This document shows, piece by piece, positions 32,107 through 43,434 of a stretch of 64,000 nt of DNA (position 1 is the stretch's first letter; each line of letters starts with the position of its first letter). Under the pieces are notes generated by a model. That model made no database searches and had not been told where the DNA came from. It saw only the letters and a list, made by a program, of their open reading frames with translations. The translations under genes were made by a program, and so were the position numbers. Source of the stretch: Galeruca laticollis (lineage: Eukaryota > Arthropoda > Insecta > Coleoptera > Chrysomelidae); the NCBI GenBank assembly GCA_963921935.1, contig OY998185.1, forward strand, positions 2,830,001-2,894,000. The letters run 5' to 3'.

Positions 32107-32111
<5 letters not shown>
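31890..32111 (+). repeat. ~97-bp tandem repeat, 2.3 copies
   Basis: Units begin cctgatg-ccaagaaaa at 31890, 31987 and 32082. Each contains ggttaaacaaaaacaaataa and tgcaagggcttaattgc. The array sits between TA tracts, and the third copy breaks off into (TA)n. Confidence 0.92.
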
Positions 32112-32166
<55 letters not shown>

Positions 32167-32222
32167 CTCTCAGTATCTTAGGGAGATTTTTGATTTATCT
32201 ACCGTCAAGAATACCATTTTGC

Positions 32223-32278
<56 letters not shown>
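32112..32278. repeat. Two (TA)n tracts with short spacer
   Basis: TA repeats at 32112-32162 and 32226-32278 flank about 63 bp of unique sequence. Confidence 0.95.
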
Positions 32279-32280
<2 letters not shown>

Positions 32281-32822
32281 TTTTTGGAGTATCGGGATCC
32301 GGTCTGTGCATACAATAAATACAACTCTTTTCCTTTCAAATCTCTATATTTCGCAATTATTTTATTGCTTCATCAGGAGTTAACTAAAATAATATACGGT
32401 CACATACAATATACATATTGAAATGTCATGATAAAACACACTTACAGATCAGAGTATAAACGCTGTAAGCACACAGTTAAAATTAAAGGCAATCACCAGC
32501 ATCTTACATGAGGTACTCCATTAGCAAGTGAGGCATGTACTACTTTAAAACTTGAAATTCATAATGAAAACAAAATACCTGATCACAGTAAATTAATTAT
32601 TTCTTTTGTTCTTTTTTATAATTTTTCCTTTTTATAATAAAAAACTTCTTTATAATTTATACAATAGTCCAGTGAAAGTCAACGATAAAAGAAGAAAAAC
32701 AGCCAGAATGTTAAATTTTAAGGAGGTTCGAGTAGATGGCACTTAATTGGTTCACATCTATTTTGTAGTTGACCACATGTGGTTGCTTTTTAATTTCACA
32801 CATTTCAAGGAACAACCTCCTT
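32279..32822 (-). mobile_element. Penelope-like 3' end, inverted copy
   Basis: Reverse complement of 39184-39736. On the minus strand it begins at 32822 with YRRRLFLEMCEIKKQPHVV, continuing to NQLSAIYSNLLKI (stop at about 32717). This is the C-terminal part of a GIY-YIG domain including its Glu. A 3' tail of ~440 bp then ends at the (TA)n tract. The cut at 32822 coincides exactly with the start of the BEL LTR. Confidence 0.8.
32349..32376 (-). ncRNA. Hammerhead-core-like hairpin, inverted PLE copy
   Basis: Minus strand: CTGATGA, one A, stem gcaat/attgc closing aaaata, then GAAATA. Identical to 39636-39663. Confidence 0.3.
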
Positions 32823-33340
32823 GTTGGAATTTACACTAAGTAATTCCAACTGTTCTAATTATACATTTCGAGACACCCTGTACATATGTATTGGAACAGG
32901 CGTAGATGTCGCTGGGTGTCTACCAGTAACAAATCTCTGCGCGCGCAAATTCATTTTTAAAAAGAACAGTAGTAACTTTAGTCGGCAGCACACCGAAAAG
33001 ATGTGTATCTACGCGCTGTAGACAACCCGATGTTCAAATTGTGTGTTTAGTTTAGTTTTAGTCTCTCTACATCAAATCACAATTGCATCAGTCGCACGTT
33101 GTTAATTATCCCTTCTCTATATTAAAACGTTTATCAAGTTTATGATGTATAGTTTTTATTTTCGTGTTATGATTATTTCATGGTAATCACCAAGATCACA
33201 GTGTTGCCAAATATTGGCAAGAACAATTCTTGTGGATAATACTTTCACATATTTATTTATTTTGTTTTATATGATCTTTCGAAGTGGTATCATTAAAGAT
33301 CAGTTGAAATTAAACTTACTATTTATTGTTATTGTTTAAC
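32822..33340 (+). repeat. BEL 5' LTR (end approximate)
   Basis: Starts TGTTGGAATTTACACTAAG exactly at the PLE junction and appears to end near ttgttattgtttaac. It is followed by ctttcgtggtcagtggagac, which resembles the TGG-containing primer-binding region of BEL elements. With only one LTR present the 3' edge cannot be confirmed. Confidence 0.5.
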
Positions 33341-34197
33341 CTTTCGTGGTCAGTGGAGACAGGATTGTGCATTTAGATGTCAACAACCCCCTCACCAAAA
33401 AATAATACAGTCCACTTAGGTTGCTCCCCGACATGATCCTTCGAGTCGGATATGATCCTACGGATGTGAAGTTTCATTTTTCTAGTGCTTTCTCGAACTT
33501 TCCGGTCATCACGTGATTGGTTTCTCTCAAGTGTTCTCGTTTTTTCGCCGTTAACTTGTGCCGTACCGTTAAAACAGTGCGCGAAACAAAACTTTCGTAT
33601 AAGTATCGTTATAGTGTTAAGAAGAATTTTTGGTTTCCACGAAAAACCAACTCATTTCCCTATCTACAAGAAGTTGCAGCGACGTGGCAACAGCGCCAAA
33701 AGTCCAACTCGTCTTCATTTATTTAAAAGAAGTAAGCTTTTAGCATCTTTCTCTACAGCGCTGGTTCATGCATATAGCCAGCTCCCTCTCATTCAGCATA
33801 ACAACTAGTTCAAGTTTCACGGATATTTAGTAAGAAGTTTTTTACAAATTCACGTTTTTACTAACATTAAAGCAGGTACATGTGTTTACTATTTCAAATT
33901 TAAAAATTATTGATTTTCGTCTGATGTTTTTGCTATTCTGTTTTTACCGATATTAGTAAATATTGTGGGTCTAATTAGGGAATGTTTATTGACATTTTTT
34001 TTTATAATACTTGCGACAATTTATTTAATATTTATTTGGTGAATAAAGTGTTTATCGATTTTTAATTTGAATAGGTTATTGAACTTTCATCGCTCTATAA
34101 ATTAGTAGTTCAGTGTTGTATCAGATACATTTATTATTGTTTCTCTTTAGAGCATCACTAGTATATTTTTATATAATACTGTATTGTTTTTCTAATA
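33341..34197 (+). other. BEL untranslated leader
   Basis: About 850 bp between LTR and gag ATG. Short frames at 33485-33808 show no domain. Confidence 0.5.
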
Positions 34198-35193
34198 ATG
34201 GCTGCAAAACAATTTGCTGATTTAATTAAAAAACGTAACTCTTGCGTGGGTCAATTGAACAGATTATCTGATTGGATTACAGGTCATTTTGCCACGGTTA
34301 AGCGAGTATCTGAACTCGAAACAAGGGCAGACACCCTTCATGAAAGTTTTGCCAATTATACTAATGTACAGGACCAAATTGAAGATTTAATTTCATCTAA
34401 CCCCACTCTTACTGACACTGAAGACCGAGCAGCGTTTGAAGGGAAGTTTTACAACACTCTTGCAGATTACAAAGACTGTATTCAAAATATCACCGTTACA
34501 CCTACTTCCTCCAGCGCTGGCAATGGTCCAGGCCCCTTTTCTGGTGAAAAATCTAATGTTAGATTGCCAGAAATTAAAATACCCAATTTTGACGGATCTA
34601 AGCCGTCCGATTTTGCTCCCTTTTTCGATATATTTGAAGCTCTAATAGGTTCAAATCCCAAATTAAGGAAAGCTGAAAAATTGTATTATTTGCGCACTTT
34701 GCTTAAAGATTCAGCTCTTCAGATAATAGAGAATTTAAAAGTCATTGATTCAAATGATGATGTAGCTATAAGTACCCTAAAGAAAAGGTTTGAAAATAGA
34801 TCTATTATAGTTAATGAGCATTTAGCTAACCTGTTCAGTTGCCCCAATATTGTTAAAGCCTACGCAGCGAATTTAAGAGATTTGACTAATACTCTTACTA
34901 AGGAGCTAGAGTGTCTAAATAATTTAGGTATCAGTGAAAAAGTGCTTACTGAAGCACTCGTAGTTTTTATGTTTGAAAGAAAATTGGACCCTCTATCTCG
35001 TAAAATATTTGAGGAAGAGAGAATTAATAACGATATCCCTACTCTTAAGGATTTTATTACCTTCGCTGAGCGGAGGAGCATTATTTTGGAAAACTTATCT
35101 AGTTTTGATGCGCTGCAGGATCGTAAACCTGCTTATCAGGATAAAAAAAAATACTACTTTCCCCCATACTCGAGTCAATTTGCACGCGACTAA
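34198..35193 (+). CDS. BEL gag N-terminal region
   Basis: 331 codons, starting MAAKQFADLIKKRNSCVGQL. It contains the segment typical of BEL/Pao Gag (DUF1759-like): VRLPEIKIPNFDGSKPSDF, then FFDIFEALIGSNPKLRKAEK and YYLRTLLKDSALQIIENL. Gag would package element RNA in cytoplasmic particles. The frame is lost at about 35150 in a run of A, and the downstream zinc-knuckle part continues in another frame. Confidence 0.8.
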   Translation: MAAKQFADLIKKRNSCVGQLNRLSDWITGHFATVKRVSELETRADTLHESFANYTNVQDQIEDLISSNPTLTDTEDRAAFEGKFYNTLADYKDCIQNITVTPTSSSAGNGPGPFSGEKSNVRLPEIKIPNFDGSKPSDFAPFFDIFEALIGSNPKLRKAEKLYYLRTLLKDSALQIIENLKVIDSNDDVAISTLKKRFENRSIIVNEHLANLFSCPNIVKAYAANLRDLTNTLTKELECLNNLGISEKVLTEALVVFMFERKLDPLSRKIFEEERINNDIPTLKDFITFAERRSIILENLSSFDALQDRKPAYQDKKKYYFPPYSSQFARD

Positions 35194-35650
35194 CGATTCT
35201 AACCGACGAGTTTTTCCTCCAGGTTCACCAAATCTGAGGAGTAGTTGTGCTTGTTGTCAGCAATCACATAGAATTTACTCTTGTTCGGCATTCGGTACAC
35301 TCTCTCCGCAAGAGAGACACAGATTCGTAAAAAGCAAAGCCCTTTGCTTTAATTGTTTAGGAAAAAATCACGCGGTAACCAATTGCCCTTCTGCGCATCG
35401 TTGTAGCGCATGTCAAGGTATGCACCATAGTTTATTGCATTTAGATTCGCGTCCTAACAATAATCGGCCGGTTTCGCAAACCAATGCAAATTCTAATAGA
35501 GTCGTTACTCAATTCAATAGGGATACTCGTCAACAAAATCGGTATTCGAATTTCTCTAGAACTAGGAACGCTCCTAACCCTCACCACGATACGCCGATCC
35601 CTAGTACTCCTTGTTTTCACTCCTCAAATGATGGTTCTCCCACTGCGTAA
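35170..35650 (+). pseudogene. BEL gag zinc-knuckle region
   Basis: Continuation of gag after the frameshift near 35150. It reads SCACCQQSHRIYSCSAF, LSPQERHRFVKSKALCFNC and LGKNHAVTNC, then HRCSACQGMHHSLLHLD. The two Cys/His clusters (C-x2-C-x4-H-x4-C and C-x2-C-x3-H-x4-H) are nucleic-acid-binding knuckles characteristic of BEL Gag. The frame stops at 35650, and another shift leads to the protease. Confidence 0.75.
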
Positions 35651-35708
35651 GCGCCAAGTACACAAGCTCAAAGCTTGAACTTCCCTTTCACACAATAGCT
35701 CGCATACA

Positions 35709-36450
35709 TTGTTAGCAACTGCTCAAGTTGTAATCTACGACTCTGATGGTAACCCTTGTGTAGCTAAAGCCATTTTGGATTCTGGTTCTCAGAGCAGCTT
35801 TATTTCTCGCGATTGGGTTCAGCGTTTAAATTTGGCTACCAGGAAACAAAATTTGCACATTTCAGGTATCTCAGCGCAAGATTCCGTTGTTTCAAAGGAA
35901 TATACCAATTTGATTATTCACTCGAAAGTGAACCCTGACAAATGTTTTTCCCTTTCATGCTCTGTGTTGGAAAATATAACAAAAATAATACCTCAGATTC
36001 CTATTAATCCCCGTAAATTAAAGATACCCCAAGAAATCTTGAATCACCTTGCAGATCCGTCTTTTTCCACTCCCTCTCTACCGGAAATTTTAGTGGGGGC
36101 AGATTTGTTTTACGCGTTACTTACGCAGGGTTATTTACATCTAGGTAAAGGTCTCCCTGTTCTTTTTAATAGTCACTTAGGATGGGTAATTGCAGGGGAA
36201 ATACCGTCGTATGCTCAAGAAAATGAAAAGCAAACTCTTTCGCAATCACAGTGTTTTTGCTCAACAGAGTTCTGTCGCGGCTCTGTAAACGGCTTATGAC
36301 TAGATAAACCACCAACTCTACACTCGCTTTTAAACAAATTTTGGAATCAGGAGGAAATTTCTGATTCAGAGCACTCTTCATGCTCACCCGAATGCGATTA
36401 CGTCGAAAATCTTTTTTTATCTACTACTAAGATTTTGAAAAACGGTACTT
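35709..36450 (+). pseudogene. BEL aspartic protease
   Basis: Retropepsin-type (DUF1758) domain that would process the polyprotein. The catalytic motif is AILDSGSQSSFIS near 35770-35810, flanked by ATAQVVIYDSDGNPCVAK and by ILVGADLFYALLTQGY and GWVIAGEIP. A TGA at 36297 and a TAG near 36452 interrupt the frame, which otherwise continues in phase into RT. Confidence 0.75.
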
Positions 36451-36461
36451 ATTAGGTAGAC

Positions 36462-38740
36462 ATGCCCCTGCGCATCCCCTTTGAATTTTCAAAGTTAGGC
36501 GATTTTTTTATTACTGCTCAACGAAGATTTCTCTCACTGGAAAAAAGGCTCCACAACAACCCTGAATTGTTTACAGAATATAAAAGGTTTATTGATGAAT
36601 ATGTTTCTCTAGGTCATGCCCAAGTGACACCCCTAGCTCTTACGCATACCCCCTCTCTTAGTCCTGCCCAAGGGACAGTACCTTCACCGTCAAGTAGGCA
36701 AGGTTTTAATAAATATTTTGTTCCACATCTCTGCGTTGTCCAGCCTGACAGCGCATCCACCAAAATCAGGGTGGTATTCGATTTCTCGTGCAAGACATCG
36801 TCCTCTCTTTCTCTAAATTGTATATCGTACAAAGGCTACACGGTACAGTCTGATCTGTATGACATTTTGTGTCGTTTTCGAGTTCCTAAATTTGTTTTAA
36901 CTGCAGACATCAGACAAATGTTCCGCCAGATTAAAACGAACCCTAATCAAAATTTCTTACAACATATATTGTGGAGAAATTCTCCAGAAGAGTCTCTCCA
37001 ATGCATAGAACTGCAAACGGTTTCCTTTGGGCAAACCTTTGTCCCTTTTTTAGCTTGTCGGGTCATCAAAGATATTGCCGACAAAAACACTCATCTCTCT
37101 TTGGCTTCAGAAGCCTTATTATCTCAAACTTATATTGACGATATTCTTTCGGGTGCAGAAACCCTCTCCGACTTGAAAACTCTTTATATGCAGCTTAACA
37201 CAGCTTTAAATAACTCTGGTTTCAAATTGAAATGGCAATCCAACTCTACAGAATTTGTAAAAGATATCGCTAATACTAATGCATCAGAAGAAGATTTGAA
37301 TTTAAATGAATCCGCATGCAAAATTTTAGGTCTTAAGTGGAACCCCTCGCTTGATGAATTTAGAATTTCAGTACCCTCAGTGTTAGATATCCACCCTCTT
37401 ACGAAAAGAAAAGTTTTATCAGTAATTAGCTCATGTTTCGACCCATTAGGTTTGGTAAACCCTATCATTGTAGCAGGTAAGGTTTTGATGCAGAGAATTT
37501 GTATGTCCCACCTTGACTGGGATATGCAAATCCTAGATGCATCCCTTTTAGAATTGTGGCAAGAATTTGTAAAAAATGTATGGCAATTAAAAAATTTGAA
37601 TATCTCTAGGAATTTGTTCTTGAACAAAGAAATCTCCAACGTCGAGTTACACGGTTTCGCGGACGCCAGCACATTGGCGTACGGAGCCGTTGTATATCTA
37701 ATGGTTCAATATTCAGATTTCACTATTTCTTGCTCACTTGTCTCGGCAAAGTCTCGTGTGGCGCCTCTTAAGAAAACTATCACAATACCCCGGCTAGAAC
37801 TTTGTGCTATGCTTCTACTCTCGAAATTAGTTATAAAAATCTCACAAATTTTTGAAAATAAAATTTCGTTCAATTCTATTAACCTTTGGACCGACTCCTC
37901 GATTGCTCTTTGTTGGATCGGAAGCCATTCAAGTAGGTGGACTACGTTTGTGTTCAACCGCGTATCCCAAATACATTCTCTTTCGCAAAAATTCCAGTGG
38001 CGTCACATTTCCTCTCAGAATAATGCAGCAGATCCCTTGTCTAGAGGAATGTTCAACTGTAAAGTCTGGAACACATGGTTTCATGGGCCAGAATTTTTAC
38101 GAAACCCCAATTTAAATCTATCGCTTTTTGAAGCTACCCCCAACATTGTAAACCATCCCCCAGAAGAAAAGAAAATTGCTCTCACTATAGATACACAACA
38201 AATGAGTTTTTGGTCATCTATTTTTTCGAAAATTTCTAATTTCTCAAAATTACAAAGGACAGTGGCGTACTTATTGCGCTTTTCGCACAATTTGAAGAAT
38301 TCTGATAGGAAAATCGGACCGCTCTCGGTGTCTGAGCTGTCCTCGGCCCTTGAATTTATAATTAAAATTATTCAAAAAGAGCACTTCTACACTGAAATGA
38401 ATGCCCTCTTGACAGATCGTCCCCTGAATAATAGTAAAATTCTTTCTTTTAAACCCTTTCTTGATAAGAGCGGTTTTCTTCGTGTAGGAGGTAGGCTCAC
38501 ATATGCAGACATTCCTGAATCAAACAAGTACCCCATTTTCCTCCCCTCTCAGACTCATGTGGTTTCACTCATGCTTCGCCAAGAACATGTTAGGTTAGGC
38601 CATGCAGGCGCACAAAATACACTCTCGAATTTCAGATTACGATTTTGGCCTTTAAATGGACTCAGAGAAGTTAAACGTATAATACACTCTTGTGTTACTT
38701 GTCATCGCTTTAACGCAATAGTAGCCGAACAAACCATGGC
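36462..38740 (+). pseudogene. BEL reverse transcriptase, RNase H and integrase start
   Basis: An uninterrupted stretch of about 760 codons. RT motifs include VVFDFSCKTSSSLSLN, TADIRQMFRQI and the catalytic YIDD at residue ~224. RNase H begins near residue 396, with HGFADASTLAYGA (Asp ~401), and LWTDSSIALCWIGS carries another Asp. The integrase zinc finger follows, with H709, H714, C744 and C747. The catalytic integrase core that should follow is absent, replaced by PLE sequence from about 38740. Reverse transcription motifs look intact, but the element cannot integrate. Confidence 0.85.
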
Positions 38741-38761
38741 GTATCTCCGTAAGAATATATT

Positions 38762-39297
38762 TTGAAAAAACTAATATACAATTCTGACTTTTTTGATGGT
38801 CCAAGAGAGAGCGGAAGTTCTCGGCAATATACATATAAAAAGGTACCATATGTAGAAGGATTAACAAATGCTATTACAGCTATTTTTAAACCGTTTCCAA
38901 ATATAAAAATCGCCAAATACAATGTAAGAAGTAGTCGATCGATATTTACAAATACAAAAGATGTGACTCCACTTCAGTTTCATTCGCATGTGATTTACAG
39001 AATTCCTTGCTCGAATTGTCCCAAATGTTATATTGGTCAAACGTCTCAATGGCTCAGGCAACGGTTGACACAACACAGAAGCGACTGCCGATTGGGAAAA
39101 AATGTGTGTGCCACGGTAAATCACCACCGGACATACACTGGATTACGATAATGTTGACATAATCCGACATGAGAATAATTATAGAAGGAGGTTGTTCCTT
39201 GAAATGTGTGAAATTAAAAAGCAACCACATGTGGTCAACTACAAAATAGATGTGAACCAATTAAGTACCATCTACTCGAACCTCCTTAAAATTTAAC
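38762..39297 (+). pseudogene. PLE GIY-YIG endonuclease region
   Basis: Linker KKVPYVEGLTNAITAIFK, then VIYRIPCSNCPKCYIGQTSQ with the GIY-like and YIG motifs and the Cys cluster of Penelope endonucleases, then LTQHRSDCRLGKN. A frameshift near 39140 is needed to continue with HTLDYDNVDIIRHENNYRRR and LFLEMCEIKKQPHVV, ending IYSNLLKI. The endonuclease would nick the target for primed reverse transcription. RT is missing. Confidence 0.75.
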
Positions 39298-39635
39298 ATT
39301 CTGGCTGTTTTTCTTCTTTTATCGTTCACTGTCACTGGACTATTGTATAAATTATAAAGAAGTTTTTTATTATAAAAAGGAAAAATTATAAAAAAGAACA
39401 AAAGAAATAATTATCGTTTTAATTTACTGTGATCAGGTATTTGGTTTTCATTAAGAATTTCAAGTTTTAAAGTAGTACATGCCTCACTTGCTAGTGGAGT
39501 ACCTCATGTAAGATGCTGGTGATTGCCTTTAATTTTAACTGTGTGCTTATAGCGTTTATACTCTGATCTGTAAGTGTGTTTTATCATGACATTTCAATAT
39601 AGTTGTATGTGACCGTATATTATTTTAGTTAACTC

Positions 39636-39663
39636 CTGATGAAGCAATAAAATAATTGCGAAA
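39636..39663 (+). ncRNA. Hammerhead-core-like hairpin in PLE tail
   Basis: CTGATGA, one A, stem gcaat/attgc, then GAAATA. Preserved identically in the inverted copy at 32349-32376. Confidence 0.3.
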
Positions 39664-39773
39664 TATAGAGATTTGAAAGGAAAAGAGTTGTATTTATTGT
39701 ATGCACAGACCGGATCCCGATACTCCAAAAACTAATTAAATAACGATAGACGGTCGAGAAAGAACTTACGTTG

Positions 39774-39774
<1 letters not shown>

Positions 39775-39841
<67 letters not shown>
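39775..39841. repeat. (TA)n microsatellite
   Basis: More than 30 TA units about 40 bp past the PLE end. Confidence 0.95.
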
Positions 39842-39844
<3 letters not shown>

Positions 39845-41885
39845 TAATTAACACCTTAAAGCGACATGATTGTGATTATTTCTAGATACACAATTTATTT
39901 TAATTAACTTTTGATATATATAACGCGTATTGCTATATATTTAATAATTTATGGACGCCAACTTACCATAAATAGGTAAGTAAAATTTAATATAATTATT
40001 CTGACTTAATTCAAATTATCATAAAAAAAAATAATGTAAATGTATATGCTCCGGCTATATATAAGACCTCTTATTTTCAGGGAGTCGGTTCTCGAATGAA
40101 TTGCAGTGTTCAAATATATATTTTCTTTTTATTTCCTGTTTTTTTTATATAAATTTAAATTAACATTTTTACACAGTTCTACAATTAAGCTTTTATTCTA
40201 AATTTTAATTCAAGAAACACCCTGTATGTTAATTTTCTCTAATTTGACCTAAATTTATTACTATTCAAAATTTTACCATCACTACCTCTAAATTGTATAC
40301 TAAAAAACTCTTACCTTTCTTCATACAGGACTGCTTCTTTTGAATTCCTCAAACAAAGATCTTTGTTCTGGATGAATTTCAATATCTAGCTTACCTTATA
40401 AAGAAAATCTATTAAAATTACAATTAACTAAACAAAATTTCTATATCCAATGATCCAATAATTAACAAAATTTCAATAATTTATACGACTTCAATCAAAT
40501 CAAATAAAACTTTCTCAAAGTATCAACGAAATAACCTAATTTAATAATTAGACAACTTTAAAAAAAAAACTACTATAAAATTAACTAGATCTTTCTCAAA
40601 TGGTTAACGAAATAACCAAATTCATTAATTACACAACTTTAAAAAAAAACAACTAACTAGTATAAAATTTAAACCGACCTTTTAACTTAATGTTCTTTTT
40701 CTGCAAACTCGTCGGTATATGTTTATTTATGTGGTTCCGCTGTCTTATATTGGGTTCATGTATTTCTTTACCATGTTGCTTCTTTCCAAAATATTTATTT
40801 CTGTTCTCAATATAATGTTCTTCTTCAAATTATTAGTTACAGTCTCCAATTATTTATTTTGCTCACAATCTCCTAAATATGTTCTATTTATGTCTACTAT
40901 CTGTGTTAAAATAATCTCACGTTCTATTTTCCCAGTCTTACATCATTCCATAATATTTAATCTCTGTTTTCCATATACTGTTTTAATTTTCAATTATATT
41001 TGTTATATTCCTTGTATTGACTATATTATTTCAATTTTCAATCCCTGAATCGTCTCCAATATAATTTATTTAGTTATTTTTTTCGTCCTTTCGGAATAAA
41101 AAACTTCCGTCACCAAAATATGTCAAGTGAATAGTCTCCCGTTTCAACAACCTCTCTCCTCACTTCTTTCCTTAGTTTCCTTAAAGGCTTGCAAAAATAA
41201 ATTTTTATTTTTATTTTCATCAATGTCATGTATTGTCAAACTCAGATTTTATTCGATGGAAATTAATAGATCAACTATCAATAATACAACCGCATCGAAC
41301 ATATCATTTTCCTTTCTAATCATAACAATTCTCAATTAAGACACTTCTTATTTCCTACTTCCGTATACCTTTTCAGACGTTAACACCCGTTTCACAGCTT
41401 TTTGTAATTCCTACACTAATAAATTTCTCGGTACACTCAAAATTATGTTTCTCAAAATACCACTTTCTTTCAAATAATTAAATATTTTTGGGAATAATAA
41501 TTTTGTTGAATTTGCGTATCTGATAGTATAATATATAATTTTGATTCTAATTACCTGTAGTATTCATTCAGTATCCAATCTCGTTGAACTTATCATTTTA
41601 CATTCATAGAATTTTCAAATTATTCAGTGACATTTGGTTGATTTTTAAGTGACAGTAAAATAGTAAATGTCATAAAATAATTAAACGGCCTTTTATTATA
41701 TTGAATTAACAGTGATTCGAGAGTTTGATAATAGTGAAACATTTAATTTGGAAATACGTTAAAAAACAAATAAATTTGCAGAATTAATTTTGAACAACTT
41801 TGATCTCACCCTGAGATAGGAGTAATAGGTCGATTGTATATAAATTCATCTTTAGATTGATATTTATTGCCGCCGGGCATATTTT
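39842..41885. other. AT-rich stretch, possible LTR remnant
   Basis: A TATA-like ctatatataagacc at 40055-40068, followed ~30 bp later by gagtcggttctcgaatga, would fit an LTR promoter, but no second LTR or coding partner was found. Near 41655-41670 taaatgtcataaa matches a short piece at 18921-18933. Open frames are low-complexity. Confidence 0.3.
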
Positions 41886-42812
41886 TTGGAAAGGTACGGA
41901 ATTCTCGTACCTTTCTTAGATACAAAATTTATTCGTAACAACAATATAATTATTATAGATTGGTACAGGAAGCCATGCAGCTCTGGTAGATATCTTAATT
42001 ATCACTCCTACCACAAACATTCCATGAAAGTGAATTTGGTTAAACAAGTGAAGCAGAGAGTACTCAGAATTTCAAATAATGTTTTTCATAATAAAAATCT
42101 CAATATTTTACTTAACCTTTTCTTGGATAACTCTTATCCAAGACCTTTATTGAATAAGATATTATTCAGCACATCTAATGCTGTGGATTTGTTGCATGAA
42201 GATAGCCATCCTAATTTAGCCCAGACGGATGTTGGAACTGATGTGTCCCCTTCTCGACCGGTTTTCACTACTTTGCCATATATTAAGGACATAACTCCGA
42301 GACTTGCCAGATTGCTCCGTTCATGTGGTGATTTTAAAATTGCTAATAAAACTGTTCTTTCAATCAGATCGATTTACTCTAGAGTTAAAGATAAGGACCC
42401 CTTGACTTCACTTACTAACGTGGTGTACAGTATTCCTTGCAGAGATTGTGATAAACAATATATCGGACAGACTTTAAGATCTCTATCTAACCGTATAGTT
42501 TCACATAAGAGTGATGCTAGATTACACCCAGAGAGGTGCGCGTTAGCTTTTCATGTAAATTCTCTTGATCATCAGATGAATTATGAGGCTGTGAAGGTGT
42601 TAGCGACTGAGTCTAACAAAACGAAAAGATCATTCTTAGAAATGGCTTTCATTTCACAAAACAATAATGTAATTAACAAGAAAACTGATATTGATCACTT
42701 AAGTGAGATCTACTCATTTTTGTTGTCCTTAGATACTAATTTTGCACATCAAGTGGTGGTAAATAACTATGTTGCTCCTGACAACACCACCCTTATTACT
42801 TTAATTCAATAA
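41886..42812 (+). CDS. Penelope-like C-terminal ORF with GIY-YIG endonuclease
   Basis: Longest uninterrupted PLE frame here (308 codons from the first ATG; no 5' RT core). It begins with the end of RT, VPFLDTKFIRNNNIIIIDWY and RKPCSSGRYLNYHSYHKHSM, then the linker. The GIY-YIG domain follows: VVYSIPCRDCDKQYIGQTLR, VSHKSDARLHPERCALAFHV, the Glu-bearing SFLEMAFISQNNN, and HLSEIYSFLLSL. Upstream truncation removed the catalytic RT, so this is a dead-on-arrival copy with an intact endonuclease module. A repeated hairpin motif and (TA)n follow. Confidence 0.75.
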   Translation: MERYGILVPFLDTKFIRNNNIIIIDWYRKPCSSGRYLNYHSYHKHSMKVNLVKQVKQRVLRISNNVFHNKNLNILLNLFLDNSYPRPLLNKILFSTSNAVDLLHEDSHPNLAQTDVGTDVSPSRPVFTTLPYIKDITPRLARLLRSCGDFKIANKTVLSIRSIYSRVKDKDPLTSLTNVVYSIPCRDCDKQYIGQTLRSLSNRIVSHKSDARLHPERCALAFHVNSLDHQMNYEAVKVLATESNKTKRSFLEMAFISQNNNVINKKTDIDHLSEIYSFLLSLDTNFAHQVVVNNYVAPDNTTLITLIQ

Positions 42813-42830
42813 TAATAATAATAAACTTAC

Positions 42831-42955
42831 TTTGAATGTATTGGTGTTGGTAGATACATTCAAGTAAACAAATAATAATAATTAAAACTAATTTTGAGTG
42901 TATTGGTGTTGGTAGATACATTCGGATTGGAGAACTATTAAATTACTTAATTACT
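42831..42955 (+). repeat. 62-bp tandem repeat with hairpin after the PLE stop
   Basis: tttga-tgtattggtgttgg starts at 42831 and again at 42893. Each copy contains a stem built on gtat and atac around ttggtgttggtag, extended to gaatgtat/atacattc in the first copy. Confidence 0.85.
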
Positions 42956-43053
42956 ATATTTATTATTACATATTAATATTTCTGTTCTGTTGTCTTCTCT
43001 TTCCTTCCTTTGTGTTAGTCAAAACGAAGTGATGTTCTCTACGCACTCCAAAC

Positions 43054-43055
<2 letters not shown>

Positions 43056-43120
<65 letters not shown>
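43056..43120. repeat. (TA)n microsatellite
   Basis: About 32 TA units marking the 3' side of the PLE. Confidence 0.95.
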
Positions 43121-43126
<6 letters not shown>

Positions 43127-43434
43127 GTGTGTTATAACGGAATTTGTAAGCAGGATAGAGGGCGTATTTTTGGACGGATCGAAACCAAACTCGCTACAAA
43201 AATCGGTTAGGCCAAAATCTTGGACGAGTTCGTTAATGAGCCAAATGGCCCAGTAAAAACAAAATGGCGGCCTGTCAAAGTTGAAAAAAATCGTATTTCC
43301 TTTGTTTTTCATTTGACGCAAAAAAGTTACTGAGCTTTTTCATAGACCTTAATACGTTCTACAACTTTTGTATTTAATATTTTCCTCTAAATCGTACATT
43401 AAAACATTTATTTACGATTTTTCCCTTATCTCAG
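43121..43434. other. Unassigned sequence
   Basis: Better balanced composition than its surroundings (near 43150-43280), but without a recognisable ORF, box pair or terminal repeat. Confidence 0.35.

Larger units (their letters stand above)
32822..38740 (+). mobile_element. BEL/Pao LTR retrotransposon, 3'-truncated
   Basis: Order: 5' LTR (32822 to about 33340), leader, gag, zinc knuckles, aspartic protease, RT, RNase H, integrase zinc finger. It stops inside integrase near 38740, where PLE sequence begins. There is no 3' LTR in the window. Several frameshifts and nonsense codons interrupt gag-pol, but the domains are well preserved, so the copy is only moderately old. Confidence 0.85.
38741..39736 (+). 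mobile_element. Penelope-like 3' part, direct orientation
   Basis: Coding from about 38741 (in frame ILKKLIYNSDFF-like) through GIY-YIG to a stop at about 39297, then a 3' tail ending ccaaaaacta near 39736. The segment 39184-39736 is mirrored at 32279-32822, so the two PLE ends bracket the BEL element in inverted orientation. Confidence 0.8.

Noticed and set aside
15109..43120. CRISPR-like arrays among the tandem repeats
   Set aside because: Repeats are pure TA microsatellites or contiguous tandem units without unique spacers, and the genome is eukaryotic.
42990..43321. ORFs containing runs of Ile-Tyr
   Set aside because: These are translations of (TA)n microsatellites. The same applies at 15330-15545, 31708-32058 and 54585-54807.
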